From Adiantum capillus-veneris (Eukaryota; Streptophyta; Polypodiopsida; Polypodiales; Pteridaceae): a DNA stretch of 64,000 nt. The stretch's first letter is position 1. Every line of letters begins with the position of its first letter. Position numbers and translations under genes: made by a program. Under the pieces are notes generated by a model. The model was not told where the DNA came from and ran no database searches. It was given only the letters and a program-made list of their open reading frames with translations. Of this stretch, positions 44,558-56,706 are shown one piece after another. Location: NCBI GenBank assembly GCA_014529385.2, contig CM043954.1, positions 91,475,747 through 91,539,746 on the forward strand. The letters are read 5' to 3'.

Positions 44558-47500
44558 GAGACCAATGTTCACATTGAAGAACCTCATGACAATGAAGAAG
44601 ATAGTGATCATGAAGGGGATGATGAGAATAAGCATTCCAAACACCTGGGCAAGCAATTTGGCTTGGCTTGATGAAAGATGTTCTAAGTCAGTTTTATGTC
44701 AAGAAGAAGACATCGCCTCCGCCTTTTCCACTTTGTCGTCTCATGGTGCATGAGGCTGTTAGGTTTGCTAGAGATGAAGTAGATTGGCTGATTTCCTCTT
44801 TTGATTCGTCTAGGTATTTAGAAACTATGGGGAATTTTCTTTTTTCCGTCAGGATTCTAGAGGAGATACCATTGCCCTGACCACGGCAGATATGGAGGAA
44901 TGGAGACCACTTTGGCAGGAAATAAATGTTGAGTTTGAGAGACCACTTGGTAGAGAGTGGCAGGAGCTCAAAGGAAAGGAATTTTTGGTATGGGATGGCA
45001 ACCACAAGCTTAAAACATGGTGGAAAAGAATCAAAGAAAGTGAGACCTTTTACCTTTTTCACTCTTTTGTTATAAAGCTTCGTTTTTTATAAATTGTGAT
45101 TATTGTTTTTGTGGTAGAGTATTCGAACAATGGTCAATACCATGTTAGTGTTCATTGCCAATTCCTTGAGTTGTGTAGAGAAAAAGAAGCAGAGTTGCTT
45201 CTTGCACTTGACACTTCGAATGCGTAAGTTTGTTAGTTGCATGTTTGCTCTCTTATTTTTGCTAACAATGTTTGTGTTTAACTATTTGTTTTATATTTTG
45301 CTGCAGCATTTCTAGGGCACATGTCATGCCAAACATCACTCATGAAGCGTATGTTTCAAAGATTTGGCATGGCAAATAAAGAGTCTATCCTTCAAAAATT
45401 GACACCTGATATGAGATAATGGGCTAGAGTGGAGATGACTGTTGAGGCACAGTATTACCATGGTGCTGCACCATGTTACAATACTCCATGTGGATTGATA
45501 TCACAACTTGTGTGGAAGGTGATACCTACTCTACATGTTGGGTAATTCTTGCTAAATTTTATTGTGGTTTCAATACAGTGTTTTGTATTAGGATGAATTC
45601 ACTGCATTTATATCCAAAGAAAGAGCAAAGCTGGATGCTCTTGGACTAAATGATGTTGAGAAGAAAAATACTTGACAAGGCCACAAAGGTAGAAGAGGAA
45701 CGGTTGAAAGATCGGGGCTACAAGTACCTATCAATCGCTAATCTTCTTAAAGGTGATGAGTTCTTCAAGTTGCTTTTTGGCATTAAGTGGGATGAACGTG
45801 GAATGCTAAAGATCACTAAGGATAAGCTCTATTGTTTGACAAGTTCTAAAATCACTTCTGAGAGGTATTATACCTATTAGTTTCTCATTTGTAATTGTGT
45901 TTGATCCATTTTGATTTGCTATATGATTGAGTGATATGTTGTCTTTTTTGCTCGTAGAAAGAAGATAATTTTGCACCTAATGAACCTCACTAAGTCTAAG
46001 GATCCACAATATCTTCATTTTGGTGGTTACAAGCTTTTTAGAAGTTACATGAAAAAGGAGAATTATTGGGCTTACTTGCATGGGGAAGCTACACTTATGA
46101 TTGAAAGGCTGCAAGTAAAAGGTCCACCACTTCCAAATTCTTTTGATGTATTCTATAAGATTAGCATGAAAAATCATATTTTGCAGGTTGATATTTCACC
46201 ATTATTTTTAATAGAACATAGACATGTTTTAATTTACACAAGATCAAGATGAGTGTGTTTTTTGATTGTTACTATGTGTGCTGGCTTTTATTTTTCTAAT
46301 GGATGTGATGAAATCTTTTGACTCTAGTGAGAAGATACCGGAGCTTGTGTTGTCAGCTAAGAGAGCGGCTAAGAGAGTGATTTACGGGTTTGCATCTTTT
46401 ACTTGCACTCTTTACAAAATAAGAGCATTTCATTTGTTTGCCATAGTTAGGTGATAGTGGGTCATATTGAGATTGGTGACATATCATTTTCTGTTTACAA
46501 AAAGTCCTTAAATTCTCTGTGGAAGCCCAATATGGGGTGGATGGTACAATACGGGCGTGTATAATGCCAATGTTGAAAACACTTAAATCCCTTGTGGGAG
46601 CCCAAGACAGGGTTTATGGTTTATTTTGAAAAGGTGTACTCCATACAAAGGAAACTCTGGCGTTTTTTTTTGGGGTTATGTGTCAGTTGTCATAGTATTG
46701 TGTGTATGTGCTTTTCAAAGTGGATGATTCCCTAAAATTTTGTAGATGGGTATACAATGCATTGGGATGCATGAATTGAATGAAGCCTCATTATTCACTA
46801 GAGAGTGGATTAATGTGCATGATGAGAATACAACGTTCTCTCCCTTTCTGATCGAAAGGAATTTGACAACATGGGAAGCCAATGTTTGTCCTTGGTGGTT
46901 GGATTATCCAATGGGAGTTATTACAAAGCAAGAGTTTGGATTAAGGGCGAGTAAGTACCTATACACTTGTTGCTCTTTTCTTTTGAGATTGTATGTCTTA
47001 TTTTAGTGCTAACCTATGTGATATTTTGTTGTATGCTTGTTGAATAAAGGGTTTCAAAAAGAGAGTGACGAGTACTTAGAGGAGACACAAGAAGATTCTC
47101 TCCTTCCCGTTTCACATGGAGTTACTCAAAAAACCCTTGAGAGTGGCTCTCAAGGTACTCCACTAGCAAGCAATGTACTCAAGAAGGGTAAAGAGACCAT
47201 TGAGCCTCCAAGTACATCAAGATTACCTACTCCCTCTTCGATGCCTCCTATTGTGCCATCTACTGAGCTCAGCATGTCCTCTTTGGCAACCACTATACCC
47301 CATATGACACCCTCTTCTAATGTGCCCACCACATCCTCATTAGCACACACAACTTTGTTTGTTGCAGAGTCCTCACTTGGGTGAGAGGCCTGAGAGATAA
47401 GGCCGCTCACACGATCTGTTGGTAATTTTAATAAAATTGTTATCAAATCTGTCTTTCATATTTCCTAACTCAAATCTAATTTGGATAATGCTTGTAGGGT

Positions 47501-48649
47501 TCCATTACCAAACCATTGTAGATGTTTTGCTTGTAGATATATCACAAATTGACAAGTTTGCCCTTGATAGGTGGATTTCCATGATTCTTACTTCTTTGCA
47601 TTTTCTTCTTGCATTGTTCTATGATTTTGAACACGATTCATGTTTGGTTTTCTTGTAGCATCAACAAATTTTTTGAGACACAAAATATCAATTTATATAG
47701 CAGAGATAGTGTGCCTTGTCGTGAGGTGGCTACGCTTCTCTTTGCTGATTTTCCTACAAGTTTACTTGTGGATGGTCTAGGACCTATTCCATTGGGTAAG
47801 TAACTTTTCTTTGGGGTAATACCTACAGCTAACTATGGTTGTATGCTTACATAACATCATTCACTTTTGTAGAGGACATGAGTGTTCCCAAGTGGAACAC
47901 ATTTTCCATGGGGTCTAGTGACAGGGTTCATGGATGTGACTCGTGATTTTTTGGCAGATGAGGGGTTTTTAGTCACCATGTGCATGGCCGAGCATATTGG
48001 AGACTTTATTGTAGATGCTACTAGGGTAGGACTTGTGTTGTTACGTACATGGACCCTCATGTGTAACAAGAAGGCATATCGGCATCCACTCATTAGAGAG
48101 GCGGTGAGATAACAAACTTAGTTTCATAGTTTTGTCCTAACTAAAAACTTTATAGCTATGACATTATTTGAACTTTTTTTAATGTAGGTACTCGATCTTA
48201 CCATGTGTCTTTGGTATCATATTGGTCATCCTGTGCCACACTATGATAGAGAGGCAGGGGAGAAAATTGCCAAAAGATTGTTTCCAGTAGATTGTAGCTA
48301 CATGATAGATGATGTAGTTTTCCCCATTGAGATTGATGGTGTCATTCTTAGAGGCGGGGCAGAGCGGTCTTCTTTGTTCTTTTGGTAAAATTAGTCTAAA
48401 TTATGATACTTATGAATGTTATGGTATATATGTGTTTACATTCTGTTTCTAATTTACTTTTTATATGGCTAGATGGTTGCTGGCAACGTTAACCAAGCCT
48501 CAAGACTATGTTTGGACTTGTTTGCCGGGTGTGGTGTTTTAAGCCGAGCTTCTACGAAAGATATGAGGCATTGCATGTGTCTAGAGCTAGATGATGTGCT
48601 CTACCAAAGATGGTTTACCGACATTGCATGTGGACCTGTGAAATGTTGA
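44558..48649 (+). pseudogene. Multi-exon gene with an N6/N4-type amino-methyltransferase C-terminus
   Basis: At least 12 exon-like frames are separated by introns of 60-350 bp with GT...AG borders (for example 45224/45306, 46951/47049, 48104/48187). N-terminal exons (44853-45864) contain MEEWRPLWQEI, YHVSVHCQFLELC and YYHGAAPCYNTPCGL, family unknown. A Ser/Thr/Pro-rich linker is at 47050-47379. C-terminal exons fit a beta-order amino-methyltransferase: LLFADFPTSL (motif IV position) near 47740, FLADEGFLVTMC and LRTWTLMCNKKAYRHP at 47950-48090, DREAGEKIAKRLFP and GAERSSLFF at 48188-48384, and LCLDLFAGCGVLS with CLELDDVLYQ in the last exon. Frameshifts near 44850, 45306, 45660 and 47920 suggest a pseudogene. 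Confidence 0.65.
48473..48649 (+). pseudogene. Terminal methyltransferase exon (motif I)
   Basis: A 58-codon stretch after a CTAG acceptor holds DLFAGCG, the SAM-binding motif I, and about 20 residues later CLELDD, the acidic motif II position. It ends in TGA at 48647-48649. The motif I exon lies after the motif IV-like exon, the order of beta-class N4/N6 amino-methyltransferases. Joined strictly at GT/AG to the previous exon it gives a stop, so a splice shift or small indel is implied. Confidence 0.65.
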
Positions 48650-49296
48650 TTACAGATGCACACTTGATTGGAGAAACACTATTCTAATAGTACACATTGA
48701 TTTTTTGATTTATATTTTGATGTACATGGTAGCCATGTGACATTGACATGGAATTTTGGTGTGCTCCATACTTTTCATTTGGATGTTTCTTTTGAGTTTG
48801 TTTGGTACATGATGGCCACATGATGTGAAGATGACTTTGATTGTGCTTTCTTATGTAGTCGTATTATGCTGACCCCATTGGCTTGTGTGTTGATTTGTGT
48901 GAGATAACAAAATCATTTAAGTAGTGGAAATAAGAGTTTATGTGAAGGAAATCCCATGTGGGAGCCCAAGAAAGGGTGTACATTTTTTTTAAAGAAGAGG
49001 TCTCCATACAAAGGAGACTCTGGCAAAAAAACTTTGAATCAAGTTTTATGTGCAGGCTCAAAAACACATACAAATGGTGCTTTTTGTAAAATTTCATTTT
49101 GCATAAGCATTGTTGTGCTTCCATATTTCTAAAAATTGTTTGGTAGTTGAATGATTTATTGTGAAGTTCTGAGTTGTTTTGCTACACAATGATACTTAAG
49201 GATATAATTTATGTAAAATCAAGGTTCAAAAGCTCGAAAAAACAGTTCCAATTATAAAAGCTCGAAATTGAAAGCTCGCAAAAAAAAATCCCCGTG
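48650..49296. other. Downstream of the methyltransferase-like gene
   Basis: No gene. A segment at about 48945-49023 (GTGGGAGCCCAAGAAAGGGT ... ACAAAGGAGACTCTGGC) recurs inside an intron at 46580-46665 and partly at 44445-44470. Three AAAGCTCGAAA-like words lie near 49230-49280. Confidence 0.5.
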
Positions 49297-50528
49297 TAGC
49301 ATATCATAATAGCATAATAATAATGAAGAAGAAGATGGCAAGCTTAAGCATTGAAGCATGGCTCTTGGTTGGATTTTCATTCCATATCCAAGAGTGTTGG
49401 TCTAGGCTCTCAACTTCTCAACAAGCTTGGAGAAGGAGATCAAGCTCTTGCACGTTTCCAAGTAAGATTGACCTTGTGAGTGTGAGTGAGAGAGAGTGTA
49501 CCCCCAATGCACACCACCAGCTTGGTTTGATTGACCCCCCCATGTAGCTCATGCTGGAAGTAGATTGGACCCCTACAAGACTAGACAATCACATGCATAG
49601 TGTATATCAAGAAACTATGCTAGGCTTGGGACAAGTGTCCCCATTTTCCTTTAGAGAGATATGATTTGATAAATGCATAAACAGTTAATTAAATTAGCTA
49701 AATTATCATTGGACCCCTTGAGAGGCCAAAAAATAGGCTTTAGGAACCTTATGAGGGCAACATGTAGAGGAACTTGACATGTGTCCCTGTTTCTTCTTTA
49801 TACTAGGCTTGCCTTGTGTGAGGGTGTCTGTGTTCTCTCTCTTGCCCCTACAATAAAGGCTCGCCCCCCCCCATGAGTCGGGATTGTGGTTGACTTTGGG
49901 AACACCTTTAGCCCCTAAAGCACCTTAGTCATGGAGCACCTTAGCACCTTAGTCATTAAGCACCTCAAGCATGTCTCCTTGTTGCTTCTTTAAACTAGGC
50001 TTACCTTGTGTGAGGGTGTGTGTGTGCTCTCTATTGATCCTACAATAAGGACTCACCCCCCCCATGAGTAGGGATTGTGGTTGACTTTGGGAACACCTTA
50101 AACCCCTCAAGCACCTTAGTCATGGAGCACCTTATCACCTTAGTCATTAATCCTCTCAACCACCTTAGTTAGCAAGCACGACAAGCACTTCAAGAACCTT
50201 AGTCAGCAAGCACGACAAGCACCTCAAGCTTGGGCCGGGTTCCCACCTCAAGCACAACCATAGCTTGCCTACCATCTAAGGACTTTTAACACTAACCTTT
50301 GGAGGTCTTTAATGAAGATAACCCTAAGGTCTTTAAGCTCCATTATCTAGCATTGCTCTTTGATACACCATCTCTCATTTGGACCCTTTCACCTTGACCC
50401 CATGTTGAGATAGATCCATAAGCACATGTCTATATCCTAACCCTTGTTCTCGTTTATTTTCCCACATTAAATGATCGGTTTAGTACGATAAAATCATTTG
50501 GATTTGTTAGATACTAGATTTTATGACA
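49297..50528 (-). repeat. 3' LTR of family A, truncated
   Basis: The right edge GATTTTATGACA gives the canonical TGTCATAAAATC start on the minus strand. The left part corresponds to the LTR interior; about 600 bp of its end are missing at 49297. A segment with the GGTGCTTGAGG-type repeats is duplicated (49745-49975 and 49976-50165 are similar). Confidence 0.85.
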
Positions 50529-51342
50529 TTATCTCTCTCTTGAAATCATAGTCGTCCTTGACTATGAGGTAGAAGAGATAAATCCCTAGTCATTAGTCGA
50601 TGTTTCTTAGCGGGTAGAGGATCCATTTTTACCCTACGACATCATTCCAAGATGGATGACTAATTCATTTGGGGCTTGGGAGACTTAGCTGGCACAAGCA
50701 TGTTTACTCTTGATTCCATTTCATGCTCCCGAAGTAGAATGAAAAATTATACTCGATGTTTAAGAGACGTCATCATCACAAACATGATTTGAAGCATGCA
50801 TACTATTTAAATTTGTGCACACTAAACAGAGAATTAGTCTTATAAAACAAAAAAAATGATCATTTTAAAAGCAACATGTACATTTTCTTACTCTTATGTA
50901 GCATTGACAAGGCTCATACTATCCTTAAGTTGTATTCCTTGCATCCATCTAGCATCTTCAATTGGATAATTTTTGAAATTATTAAGATACTGTCGGATAA
51001 TCTTACCATGTCATAGTACCTTATCTTCACGCCAAAGGATAGTTGCGGGTTGTAGCACCTCTTTGATTTCTGGGGGATCTTCAATAATTGGTTCTCTTGG
51101 TGCTCTCATTTGTAGGGCTTAAGTAGGCTCACATGAAAATAATTGTGTATGATCCAATGGATGGGCAACTTGAGTTGATAAGCCATGTCATTGGTTGGTT
51201 TCAATATTTGAAAAGAACCATAGTATCTTTTTGCTAGTTTAGCATAATACTTTTGATGGCCCGTAGGATTTTTGCCCTTCTTTTGCCTCAATCAATCCTT
51301 GGAAAACTTAAGTAATACCCAATCATTTTCTTTGAATGTAGA
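50529..51342 (-). pseudogene. 3' internal end of family A (tail and PPT)
   Basis: The PPT-like TTATCTCTCTCTTG (reverse complement CAAGAGAGAGATAA) is at 50529-50542. The frame 51291-51106 encodes KGKNPTGHQKYYAKLAKRYYG, FQILKPTNDMAYQLKLP and IHNYFHVSLLKPYK, the integrase C-terminal domain also seen at 6645-7058. The copia element starts at 51343. Confidence 0.82.
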
Positions 51343-51408
51343 TGTAGAGTGCGCAGGTGATGGAGAAGGTAGGAAAGAAGACTACGCACACACACCAACA
51401 CACATCGA

Positions 51409-51443
<35 letters not shown>

Positions 51444-51575
51444 GTTACCTTGCAGCAGCCATTCAATGTGCTGCTCTTCTCTCTTCTTCTCTTTTAACTA
51501 TTATCCAAAGTATATTTACAACATAGTATAGTCAGTGTCCGACCGCCCATAGCAGAATGGACGTATTCTTTAATA
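51343..51575 (-). repeat. 3' LTR of the copia element
   Basis: Plus strand begins TGTAGAGTGCG and ends TCTTTAATA (minus-strand start TATTAAAG, TG changed to TA). Contains an AC repeat (about 51413-51440) longer than that of the other LTR. The purine tract CTTGAGGGGGAG follows at 51576-51590 on the minus strand. Confidence 0.92.
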
Positions 51576-53686
51576 CTCCCCCTCAAGCTCAGAGTGATCT
51601 TGCATATGATGGATTCCCAATGCTTCACGAAAGTAGCAAAACTTCTCCTTTCTGAGAGCTTTTGTGAATATATCCGCAACTTGATCATTTGTCTTCACAT
51701 ACACCAAATCAATCTCATTTGCCAAAACTTTTTCTCTAATGAAGTGATAATGTACCTCAATGTGTTTAGTGCGATCATGGTAAACTGGATTCTTTGCTAA
51801 CATGATGCTGCTAATATTGTCATAATATATAATGACACTGTCAAAATAGTCAAAACCAAAGTCTACCATAAGTACTCTCAACCATGACTCTTCACATATG
51901 CTGCCAAAGCTGCTCCGCGATATTCAGCTTCTGTACTTGATAATGCTACAGTTAACTACTTCTTACTACTCCAACTAATCATACCATTGCCAATGGAAAA
52001 TTCATAACCACTTGTAGATCTTCTATCCATAAAATCTCCTGCCCAATCTGCATGTGTGTAACCATAAAGACAAAGATTCCCATTCTTTTCATAAAACATT
52101 CCATAACTGACAATGGCTTTCACATATCTCATAATCCATCTCACTACATCAAGATGACTTTTACATGGCTTTTGCATGAATTGACTCACAACACCCACTG
52201 CATAACTCAAATCTGGCCTTGTTATTGTCAAGTAAATAAGGCTTCCAACCATCTTGTGGTACATAGTGACATCCTCAATGTAATGTCCATCATCAAACAA
52301 CTTCACATTTTGATCAAGAGGTGTATCAACCGGTTTGCACGCTGTCATTCCATACTTCTCAAGCATATCCAACGCGTATTGTCTTTGTATCATCCAAATT
52401 CCTGATAAAGTGTCGACAATTTTAATTCCCAAAAAATATCTCAACTCACCAAGGTCCTTCATGTTGAATTCTCTCAACAAACTCTTCTTGACATGCAAAA
52501 TTTTCTCATCATGACTTCCAGTGAGAATCAAGTCATCAACATAGATAACAATAATGATGATCTCTCCATCAACATGCTTCAAAAACAATGAGTGATCAGC
52601 AGTAGATTGTTTAAATCCAATCTTCTTCAAGAATCTGGTTATCTTTTCACACCAAGCTCTAGATGCTTGCTTCAAACCATACAATGCTTTCTTCAACTTA
52701 CACACATAATATGAAAACTCTGGATGTTGATAACCCTCTGGATGTATCATATAAACTTCTTCTTCCAAGTCACCATTCAAGAATGCATTATCGACATCCA
52801 TTTGCCGTAACTTCCAACCGAACATACTTGCCATTGCTATCACCAATCTGACTGTTGTCATCTTTGCAACTGGACTATATGTCTCATCATAATCAACAAC
52901 TTTTGTTTGTGCATAACCTTTAGCAACAAGCCTCGCTTTGTATCTTTCCACACTACCATCTGACTTGCACTTGACTTTGTATACCCATTTTGAACCAATT
53001 TCTTTCTTTCCACTTGGCAAGAGAACCAAATCCCAAGTGTCATTCTTCACAAGAGCATCCATCTCATCATCCATAGCTGACTCCCATTCTAATTTTCCAA
53101 TTGCCTCTTGAAAACATGTAGGCTCTTTATGTTGCACACGTGAAACCATGTATGCATAATGTGTACGCATGTAACTGTTGTATGTCAATCTATCAACCGG
53201 ATAATGCACCCTCTCTGATCTTCTCAACTGTGGTGTACTCTTCTCTTCAACTCTTGCATATGGGGGTACATATTTCTCAATATGCTTACTGCCAGGTGTC
53301 CTCAAATGTGGTAAACCATGCTCTTCATTGAGGCTTTCATCTCCAGAACTCTCTTCAACCACTTTCTTCTTGCCTTTCTTGTCTTGCTTCTTATCTCGCA
53401 AATGACCACTCCATAGGTTGACACTTCCTGTACTCTCCTCTGCCATATGTGGTTCTGAAATAGTTCTTGTTGATGGTCCTGGCTTATCAACAACATGACG
53501 CACATTCTCTTGCTCTTCATACTCATCTTCTATCATCATTGGCTTTGGTTTATACCATGGTTCATGCTCACAAAATCTGACATCTCTACTGACATAAACT
53601 TGTCTTGTCGTAGGATCATAGCACTTGTAACCTTTCTTTTCAACTGGGTAGCCCAAGAATATACACTTCACTGCCTTTGGATCCAT
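51570..53686 (-). pseudogene. Copia RT and RNase H
   Basis: Frame 53686-51956 (576 aa): an integrase-tail/linker, then ESAMDDEMDAL, GSKWVYKVK, YKARLVAKGYAQ, QMDVDNAFLNGDLEEEVYM, the catalytic IYVDDLIL, FNMKDLGELRYFLG, and the start of RNase H (THADWAGDFMDRRSTSGY). One stop after SSKK (51956) precedes LTVALSSTEAEYRG. Frame 51881-51570 finishes RNase H (DNISSIMLAKNPVYHDRTKHI, ADIFTKAL). Apart from that stop and a frameshift near 51900, it is well preserved. Confidence 0.93.
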
Positions 53687-53692
53687 CTTCTT

Positions 53693-54663
53693 TCATGCTT
53701 CATTTGGCACATGAACATAGCAAACACATCCAAAAACTTTCATGTAGGAAACTGTTGGTTTGATCCCATAAAGTCTCTCATAAGGTGAAATTTCATGAAT
53801 GGTAACTATTGGTGTTCGATTCATAATGTGTACTGCTGTATGAACTGCTTCAGTCCAATATGTTAATGGCATATTCATCTCATTCATCATGGCTCTTGCA
53901 ATCTCTGCTATGACTCTATTCTTTCTCGTGAATGTGATAAAATATCGACAAAACCATTCGGCGTAGCATGATCACAAGGTCCCCAAATATCTGAATGAAC
54001 AATTTCCAAAGGACGTTGGCTAATTCTCCCCCTCTTTGGAAATGGTAAACGAGATTGCTTTCCAAATCGACAAGCTTCACAAACATGATCAAAATTCAAT
54101 CTGCCAAACTTTGGTAATCCACGTACAATTTGATTTGATTGCATATGCTTTAGTCTTCTACAATTGACATGACCAATCCTCTTATGCCATAACTCTGCCC
54201 AATTATCTTGAGGGGCTGATTTGTTTGCATACATACCGCTATGTAAACATGGATCTCCAGCTTCCAATGAGAACAAACGAACTTTCTTTCTTCCACGTGC
54301 CAATATCTTGCCTGGTCTGCCTTTGTGAAAATCCTCTATGAAGCAGCTATAATGATTAAAACGGACTTGCAACCCTTGACCTGTCATCTGTCCAACTGAT
54401 GCTAAATTCTTTGTGATTGAAGGCACATATAGAACATCTCCCAATGTGTTGTATGTCCCGTCTTTTTCTAGCAATGGAAGTGAACCAACATGTGTAATCC
54501 GATGCATAGTATCATCACCTATAGCGACAAACTCATCCTCTTCTAATTTCTCTTTTCTGTCAAACCATTCACCATGATATGTCATATGATTTGTGGCACC
54601 ACTATCTAAATACCAATCATCTGTATGATGTGGCTCCACCATGCTTCCAACAACATGCTCCAT
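53693..54663 (-). pseudogene. Copia protease and integrase with core deletion
   Basis: Frame 54663-53908 has the protease site WYLDSGATNHM, the GAG-pre-integrase region (LWHKRIGHVNCRRL), the zinc-module cysteines (CEACRFGKQ) and the start of the core, IVHSDIWGPC. After NGFVDIL about 100 residues are gone and the frame resumes at RKNRVIAEIARAMMNEMN. The second catalytic Asp and the Glu are therefore missing. The tail continues in 53890-53693 (YWTEAVHTAVHIMNR). Confidence 0.9.
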
Positions 54664-55763
54664 AGGAAATACATTTCCACTCTATCTATTGTCATATATA
54701 CTTTGATAATGAGGATTGTATCCAGCAAAGTTTCCTCCATGTCTGCCATAACCTCGGCCTCTTCCACCACGATCACGATTTTGATTTAGCCTTGTGTAAC
54801 ATTCTCTTTCAAAGTGACCATAAATGCCACATCTGTTACAATATCCATCTCTTTGAGGATGTACAAATCGTCCACCTCCACGTCCATGAGTTCGGGCTCT
54901 CCCCTTGCCTCTTGGCTATAATCTTGTAACTTTGACTTTGTTGGTTTTGCCATTGACCTCTTCCAGCATTGTTTCCACGACCATAGTTTCCTCTTCCACC
55001 TCTATTGTTTCCACGACCTCTAGAGTAAAAAACCTGATCTCTGGAATTGTTATTTGATCTTTGGCTTCACCTCTTCTTGCAAACAAAGGTTTACTAACTC
55101 TTCAAAATCAGGCATGTGTCCTCGAACAGATATAGATGTATCCAATGACTTGTATTCCGGTCCCAAACCATTCAATGTCATTGAAACTAAGTCATCATCT
55201 GGAACTTCAACATTAATGCTCGCAAGATCTTCCTGTATTTGCTTTATCTCTGTCACATAATCTGATATGGATCTATTTCCTCGCCATACACAATGTAACC
55301 TTTGCTTCAAGTGAAATTTTCGTGGTTCTGTATTGGAGTTGTTCATTCTTGCTAGTATCTCCCATGCTTCCTTTGGAGATTGAGCCTTCTTCACATGTGG
55401 TATAAAGAAGTCACTAATGCATAGTGAAATCCAATGCATCACTTTCCTTGAATTTTGGATCCACTTCTTGTAAGCTTCTACTCTTGCTTGCCATGTTTTA
55501 TGTGCTTCAACATTCTCTCTATTTGGTTCCAAACCAACCTTGGGACACTCTTGTTCACCTGTAATGTAATCCCATAAACCTTTGTCCATGATAAAGTTCT
55601 CCATCCTGTAAGACCATATGTTGTAGTTCTCTCTGGTCATCTTCTCTCCAACAATCTGTGTGACTTGAGTTGAACTTTCTACCATCTTCACTCTCTCAAT
55701 TGCTTCCAAAGGATTTTGACAAAATGTTGGCGGAGTTTCGTTTGTATTTGGACAATATCTCAA
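54664..55763 (-). pseudogene. Copia gag (UBN2 type) with zinc knuckle
   Basis: The 237-aa frame 55763-55050 contains ENYNIWSYRMENF, AWEILARMNNS, LHCVWRGNRSISDYV and PDFEELVNLCLQEE, typical of copia gag. The likely start is the internal MVESSTQ rather than the first Met. Downstream a CCHC knuckle (YCNRCGIYGHFEREC) lies near 54860-54790 in a Gly/Arg-rich region. A stop near 54685 and frameshifts break the link to protease. Confidence 0.88.
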
Positions 55764-56458
55764 GTGACAATCTTAACCAAAGTGTTCATAAACACTGACA
55801 AAAAATCTCTCACTGCCAAGGGAAAATCCACTGACTCACTTTGCCATAGACTGACTCAATACTATGCATAAATACTCTAAAACAATGTCCACATGGACCT
55901 GTATGCAAATGCAATCCATACGCTATCATGTACCACATATCCATACATCCACCTTCTTCCCATAGTCGTAAACGACATATGAGAGCTTTCGTGGGGCCAG
56001 TCGGGGGTTCGCTCTAGTACCTAATCCACCTTGCCAAGGTACCAAAGCTCCCAAGGCAAGGCTTCAAAAAACCTCACTCGACCCTCACAAAGGCTGCAGT
56101 TTTCCAAAATACATTAACCGCATATCCATACATAACCACAAAGTACTCAATCTAGCAATATAACCGCCTCAACTTCTTCCCACAACCTTTCTTACATAGA
56201 CAGCTATCCATAACGGACCCATAACAACCAAAAATAATCTTCGATAACACAATATCATGATGCAAAAGCTCTATGTTGCTCTCCAAAACCTGTGTAAATG
56301 CTAAATTCTTCACCTGTAACCTGTAAATCTACTGCCGAGTGCAAAACTGGAAATCTCCTATGCTTGTGTGAGCTGGTTGTGTGAGCCAAAAACCTCTCTT
56401 TTTGGTTGTTTTCCAGAGCTGCGGAAATCTGTGTATTGACTGTAGCTCTTTAAACTGA

Positions 56459-56470
56459 GCTCTGATACCA
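56459..56470 (-). promoter_or_regulatory. Copia primer-binding site
   Basis: On the minus strand TGGTATCAGAGC follows the 5' LTR end after AAG, complementary to initiator tRNA-Met. The 5' leader runs from here to gag (about 700 bp, no gene). Confidence 0.93.
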
Positions 56471-56473
56471 CTT

Positions 56474-56706
56474 TGTAGAGTGCGCAGGTGATGGAGAAGG
56501 TAGGAAAGAAGACTACGCACACACACCAACACACATTGAGACACACACACACAATCGTTACCCTGCAGCAGCAGCCATTCAACGTGCTTCTCTTCTCTCT
56601 TCTTCTCTTTTAACTATTATCCAAAGTATATTTACAACATAGTATAGTCAGTGTCCGGCCGCCCATAGCACAATGGACATATTCTTTAACATCATATTCT
56701 TTAACA
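56474..56706 (-). repeat. 5' LTR of the copia element with end duplication
   Basis: Homologous to 51343-51575. The canonical end ATTCTTTAACA is at 56681-56691, but a 15-bp near-copy, TCATATTCTTTAACA, follows at 56692-56706 before the host sequence resumes. Confidence 0.88.

Larger units (their letters stand above)
51343..56706 (-). mobile_element. Ty1/copia retrotransposon
   Basis: Minus-strand element with 233-bp LTRs, a PBS, gag, protease, integrase, RT and RNase H in copia order. Flanks GTAGA (51338-51342) and GTAAA (56707-56711) are probably a 5-bp target duplication with one change. The host sequence rejoins as TTTGAATGTA-AGTCCCTTCT, matching 57243 onward. A large deletion in the integrase core and a few stops make this copy non-autonomous, but the RT frame is 576 aa and open. 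Confidence 0.93.
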
